Origin: an uncultured Actinomycetospora sp.
GTDB lineage: Bacteria; Actinomycetota; Actinomycetes; Mycobacteriales; Pseudonocardiaceae
Length of the DNA: 8,968 bases
Reading direction: 5' to 3'
Assembly: GCA_902805495.1 (NCBI GenBank)
Contig: CADCTH010000210.1
Location: forward strand, 1 to 8,968
This document shows positions 6,203 through 8,968 of this stretch, in pieces. A model generated the notes under the pieces. The model was given only the letters and a program-made list of their open reading frames with translations, was not told the DNA's origin and did not search any database. Positions within the stretch are counted from its first letter, which is position 1, and every line of letters starts with the position of its first letter. A program made the translations under genes and the position numbers.

Positions 6203-7024
6203 ATGGCGGCCGTGGCATCCCCGGCGACCGATCCGAGCGACCCGGACACCGTCATCCGCATGGCCGGCGTGGGCGTGCGCCGGGGCGGGTCCGACCTGCT
6301 CGCCGACACCGACTGGACGGTCGAGCTCGACGAGCGCTGGGCGGTGCTGGGCCCGAACGGCGCTGGCAAGACCACCCTGCTGCGCCTGGCCGCCGCCGAG
6401 ATGCACCCGACGAGCGGCACCGTCGAGCTGCTCGGCGAGCGGCTCGGCCGGGTCGACGTCTTCGAGCTGCGCCCGCGCATCGGGCTGGCCAGCGCGAACC
6501 TCGCCGGGCGGGTGCCCCCGGACGAGACCGCGCACGACGTGGTGCGCAGCGCGGGCTACGGCGTCGTCGGCACCTGGCGGGAGCGCTACGACCCCGAGGA
6601 CGACCGCCGCGCCGCCCTGCTGATGGAGATGATGGGCGTGCTGGCCCTGGCCCGCCGGCCCTACGCGACGCTCTCGACCGGCGAGCGCCAGCGGGTGCTG
6701 CTCGCCCGCGCGCTGATGACCGACCCCGAGCTGCTGCTGCTCGACGAACCCGCGGCGGGGCTCGACCTCGGCGCCCGGGAGGACCTCGTGGCGTTGCTCA
6801 CCGAGCTGGCCTCCGACCCCGAGGGCCCGGCGACGGTGATGGTGACCCACCACGTCGAGGAGATCCCGCCCGGCTACACCCACGCGATGCTGCTGCGCGA
6901 GGGCCGCGTCGTGGCCCAGGGCCTGCTCGACGACGTGATGACGTCGGAGAACCTGTCGGCGACGTTCGGGCAGCCGCTCGAGCTCCACAGTCGCCGGGGA
7001 CGCTTCACCGCCTTCCGGCGATAG
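6203..7024 (+). CDS. ABC transporter-type ATP-binding protein (COG1119/ModF-like), stand-alone
   Basis: A single nucleotide-binding domain of 273 aa. Walker A is GPNGAGKTT (50-58, Lys56), the signature is LSTGE (157-161), Walker B is LLLLDEP (177-183, catalytic Glu182), the D-loop is AGLDLG (185-190) and the switch His is His216. The segment HHVEEIPPGYTHAMLLREGR is typical of the ModF-like ATPases to which I believe M. tuberculosis Rv3041c belongs. No membrane segment exists in the protein and no permease gene is in the window, so the transported substrate, if any, is unknown; a non-transport role is possible. The start is uncertain: ATG 6203 is used here, but GTG 6212 in the same frame has an AGGA at 6200-6203, 8 nt upstream, as possible ribosome-binding site. 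The first 15 residues are unconserved, so the choice does not affect function. It heads the cluster with the enoyl-CoA hydratase and methyltransferases. Confidence 0.9.
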   Translation: MAAVASPATDPSDPDTVIRMAGVGVRRGGSDLLADTDWTVELDERWAVLGPNGAGKTTLLRLAAAEMHPTSGTVELLGERLGRVDVFELRPRIGLASANLAGRVPPDETAHDVVRSAGYGVVGTWRERYDPEDDRRAALLMEMMGVLALARRPYATLSTGERQRVLLARALMTDPELLLLDEPAAGLDLGAREDLVALLTELASDPEGPATVMVTHHVEEIPPGYTHAMLLREGRVVAQGLLDDVMTSENLSATFGQPLELHSRRGRFTAFRR

Positions 7025-7027
7025 GGT
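7022..7027 (+). promoter_or_regulatory. Possible -10 box for an internal promoter before the enoyl-CoA hydratase gene
   Basis: TAGGGT fits the actinobacterial TAGRRT -10 pattern and overlaps the stop codon of the ABC ATPase gene. It would give a 5' leader of about 30 nt carrying the strong ribosome-binding site. The -35 position (around 6999-7004, GACGCT) is only a loose match. Read-through from the ABC gene is equally possible. Confidence 0.25.
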
Positions 7028-7053
7028 CGCGCCCGATCGATCCCCGAGATACC

Positions 7054-7059
7054 AGGAGG
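7054..7059 (+). promoter_or_regulatory. Strong Shine-Dalgarno site for the enoyl-CoA hydratase gene
   Basis: AGGAGG, a perfect anti-16S match, lies 7 nt before the GTG at 7067 and fixes that start. It is the only perfect ribosome-binding site before any gene start in the window. Confidence 0.85.
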
Positions 7060-7066
7060 CCCGTCC

Positions 7067-7846
7067 GTGACGGAGTTCGTGCGGCTCGAGGTGGACGGCG
7101 GGGTGGGCACGATCCGCCTGGACCGGCCCCCCATGAATGCGGTGAACCGGCAGCTCAACCTCGAGCTGGCCGAGATCTCGGCCGAGGCCGCGGCACGCAC
7201 CGACGTCCGGGCGGTCGTCGTCTACGGCGGCGAGAAGGTGCTGGCCGCGGGCGCCGACGTCAAGGAGATGGCCGACCTCACCTACTCCGAGATGGCCGAG
7301 CGCGCCCACGAGCTGTCGCACGGGTTCGGGGCGGTCTCGACGATCCCCAAGCCGGTGGTCGCCGCGATCACCGGCTACGCGCTCGGCGGCGGGTTCGAGC
7401 TGGCGCTGTCGTGCGACCGCCGCATCGCCGGCGACAACGCCAAGGTCGGCCAGCCCGAGATCCTGCTCGGGATCATCCCGGGCGGCGGCGGCACCCAGCG
7501 GCTCGCGCGCCTGATCGGGCCGGCGAAGGCCAAGGACGTGATCTTCACCGGCCGCATGTACAAGGCCGAGGAGGCGCTGGCCCTCGGGATGGTCGACGAG
7601 GTCGTCGCCCCCGACGACGTCTACACCCGGGCGCACGCCTGGGCGTCGCAGTTCGTCAACGGCCCGACCCGGGCCATCGCCGCCGCCAAGATCGCCATCG
7701 ACCGCGGGCTCGACACCGACCTGCGCACCGGCCTGAACCTCGAGAGCGAGATGTTCGCGGCCCTGTTCGGCACCGAGGACCAGACGATCGGCATGCGCTC
7801 GTTCGCCGAGAACGGGCCCGGCAAGGCCCAGTTCCTGGGGCGTTGA
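7067..7846 (+). CDS. Enoyl-CoA hydratase/isomerase family protein (crotonase fold, EchA17-like)
   Basis: This 259-aa cytoplasmic protein should hydrate trans-2-enoyl-CoA thioesters in fatty-acid or related acyl-CoA breakdown. The oxyanion-hole strand is AAGADVKEM (60-68) and GYALGGGFELA (103-113) supplies the second backbone NH. Both catalytic glutamates of true hydratases are present: Glu111 in GGGFELA and Glu131 in GQPEILLGIIPG, spaced 20 apart like Glu144 and Glu164 of the rat enzyme. This argues for hydratase activity rather than another crotonase reaction, although substrate chain length cannot be read. Start is GTG 7067, fixed by the AGGAGG site. The stop overlaps the methyltransferase start (TGATG), implying coupled translation. 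Gene order suggests orthology to M. tuberculosis echA17 (Rv3039c); this is recalled synteny, not a search result. Confidence 0.93.
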   Translation: MTEFVRLEVDGGVGTIRLDRPPMNAVNRQLNLELAEISAEAAARTDVRAVVVYGGEKVLAAGADVKEMADLTYSEMAERAHELSHGFGAVSTIPKPVVAAITGYALGGGFELALSCDRRIAGDNAKVGQPEILLGIIPGGGGTQRLARLIGPAKAKDVIFTGRMYKAEEALALGMVDEVVAPDDVYTRAHAWASQFVNGPTRAIAAAKIAIDRGLDTDLRTGLNLESEMFAALFGTEDQTIGMRSFAENGPGKAQFLGR

Positions 7847-8796
7847 TGTCTCCGACGCAGGCCGAGGTCGACGCCGCCCGCGACGACCCCAAGCTCGCCA
7901 ACGTCCTCTACCACGACTGGGAGTCGGCGACCTACGACGAGAAGTGGTCGATCTCGTTCGACGAGCGCTGCACGACGTTCGCCGTCGACCGCTTCCGCGC
8001 TGTCGTTCCTCCGGGGCACGTCGTCCCGGGGACCGAGACCTACGACCACGCCCTCGAGCTGGGCTGCGGCACCGGCTTCTTCCTGCTCAACCTCATGCAG
8101 GGCGGCATCGCGCGCCGCGGCACGGTCACCGACCTCTCGCCGGGCATGGTCGAGGTGGCGACGCGCAACGCGGCGAACCTCGGGCTCGACGTCGAGGGCC
8201 GGGTGGCCGACGCCGAGACGATCCCGGTGCCCGACGCGTCGGTCGACCTCGTCGTCGGGCACGCGGTGCTGCACCACATCCCGGACCTCGACCAGGCGTT
8301 CCGCGAGATCCTGCGGGTGCTCAAGCCCGGCGGCCGGTTCGTCTTCGCGGGCGAGCCGACGCGGCTCGGGGACCTCTACGCCCGCAAGCTGGGGCAGGCG
8401 ACGTGGTGGGCGACGACGCGGTTCGCGCCCGCGGCGTGGCTGCGCCCGCAGGCCGAGCTCGACGAGTCGTCGCGCGCGGCGGCGCTGGAGTCGGTGGTCG
8501 ACCAGCACGTGTTCGACCCCGACCGCCTCGAGCAGCTCGCGCACGCCGCGGGCGCGGTCGACGTCCGCGTGGTCACCGAGGAGCTCGCGGCCGCGGTGTT
8601 CGGGTGGCCCGTGCGGACCTTCGAGGCCGCCGTGCCGCCCGAGAAGCTGGGCATGGGCTGGGCGATGTTCGCCTACCGCACCTGGCAGCGGCTGTCGTGG
8701 CTCGACGCGCGCGTGCTCTCGCGGGTGGTGCCGCGCTCGCTGTTCTACAACGCGCTGGTCACCGGGGTGCGCGCGCCGGACCCGGTGCCGCTCTGA
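7846..8796 (+). CDS. Class I SAM-dependent methyltransferase (Rv3038c-like)
   Basis: This 316-aa protein should transfer a methyl group from S-adenosylmethionine; the acceptor is unknown. The Rossmann-type SAM-binding core has motif I LELGCGTGFF (70-79), VTDLSPGM (94-101), a VADAETIPVPD loop (120-130), GHAVLHHIPDL (138-148) and VLKPGGRFVFAGEP (158-171), as in Methyltransf_11/25 proteins. The N-terminal helix with YDEKWSISFDERC and the long C-terminal half (about 175-316, with several Trp and Pro-rich turns) probably form the acceptor site. ATG 7846 is chosen because it overlaps the preceding TGA as TGATG and leaves an N-terminus without a shadow extension; there is no clear Shine-Dalgarno sequence, fitting translational coupling to the hydratase gene. 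The frame is open far upstream inside the hydratase and ABC genes, but that is antiphase read-through of GC-rich DNA. The next gene begins on its stop codon. Confidence 0.9.
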   Translation: MSPTQAEVDAARDDPKLANVLYHDWESATYDEKWSISFDERCTTFAVDRFRAVVPPGHVVPGTETYDHALELGCGTGFFLLNLMQGGIARRGTVTDLSPGMVEVATRNAANLGLDVEGRVADAETIPVPDASVDLVVGHAVLHHIPDLDQAFREILRVLKPGGRFVFAGEPTRLGDLYARKLGQATWWATTRFAPAAWLRPQAELDESSRAAALESVVDQHVFDPDRLEQLAHAAGAVDVRVVTEELAAAVFGWPVRTFEAAVPPEKLGMGWAMFAYRTWQRLSWLDARVLSRVVPRSLFYNALVTGVRAPDPVPL

Positions 8797-8968
8797 CGTA
8801 CGGCTTCACGCTCGACGACGTCGCGTACCTGGCGTCGGAGGCGGGGCGCGAGGCGGTCGCCGGGGCGGCGGCGTTCGTCCGCGAGGACCGGCTGCGGGCG
8901 GTGTCGACGCTGCGGGCGCGGCTCGGCGACCGGGCGGCGCCGGTGCTCGAGACCGCGCTGCTGCAGGA
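8793..8968 (+). CDS. N-terminal fragment of a THUMP-like domain / SAM methyltransferase family protein (Rv3037c-like)
   Basis: An open frame of 58 codons runs off the right edge, almost all ending in G or C. It reads TYGFTLDDVAYLASEAGREA followed by an Arg/Ala-rich helix (about residues 30-58). This resembles the N-terminus of actinobacterial THUMP-like class I methyltransferases, and the matching place in M. tuberculosis holds Rv3037c. No ATG, GTG or TTG exists at the junction. The first codons available are CTG 8793, overlapping the previous stop, and ACG 8796, giving TGACG where the upstream junction has TGATG. The nearest in-frame GTG upstream (8697) would add 32 residues with poor codon use inside the methyltransferase gene. 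The call is by family resemblance and gene order, since the catalytic domain is not in the window. Confidence 0.62.
   Translation, partial: MTYGFTLDDVAYLASEAGREAVAGAAAFVREDRLRAVSTLRARLGDRAAPVLETALLQ

Noticed and set aside
3745..6480. 911-codon minus-strand frame and a 602-codon minus-strand frame at 5828-7636
   Set aside because: Both overlap several well-identified genes in other frames and consist of Arg/Ala/Pro-rich text without domains. They are open only because stop codons are rare at this GC content.
6016..7845. Long 5' extension of the methyltransferase frame
   Set aside because: This part is an out-of-frame read of glgX, the ABC gene and the hydratase. The methyltransferase fold begins at ATG 7846, which overlaps the hydratase stop.

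Overview
The window is very GC-rich and nearly every real reading frame has G or C at the third codon position. Together with GTG starts, a leaderless-looking glgP and mycobacterial-type gene order, this points to a high-GC actinobacterium. A member of the Pseudonocardiales or a relative is my best guess, from family resemblance only.

Left part (1-450). A reading frame on the minus strand starts near 367 and runs off the left edge. It encodes a low-complexity Gly/Pro/Arg-rich N-terminus that I cannot assign. It is divergent from glgP across a gap of about 83 bp.

Middle part (451-6140), glycogen breakdown. glgP (plus strand) encodes a DUF3417-type alpha-glucan phosphorylase. glgX (minus strand) encodes the debranching enzyme. 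They converge: GlgP would shorten outer chains to glucose-1-phosphate and GlgX would remove the limit-dextrin branches. Between them sits a gene for an AbiEi-like DNA-binding domain joined to a DUF559/Vsr-like nuclease domain. Each side of that gene carries a 69-bp, nearly palindromic repeat. The left copy begins on the last base of the glgP stop codon. The right copy supplies the last three codons and stop of the nuclease gene and ends three bases short of the glgX stop. Gene plus one repeat thus forms a 1,017-bp unit that looks inserted between two convergent glycogen genes, and this is the most interesting feature of the window.

Right part (6203-8968). A plus-strand cluster encodes a stand-alone ABC ATPase, a crotonase-fold enoyl-CoA hydratase, a class I SAM methyltransferase and the start of a second, THUMP-like methyltransferase family protein. 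Spacing is tight: a 42-bp gap, then a TGATG overlap, then a TGACG junction. From memory the order matches M. tuberculosis Rv3041c-Rv3039c(echA17)-Rv3038c-Rv3037c, without the Rv3040c gene. The last gene has no ordinary start codon at its natural junction.

No rRNA, tRNA, CRISPR array, transposase or integrase gene was seen.
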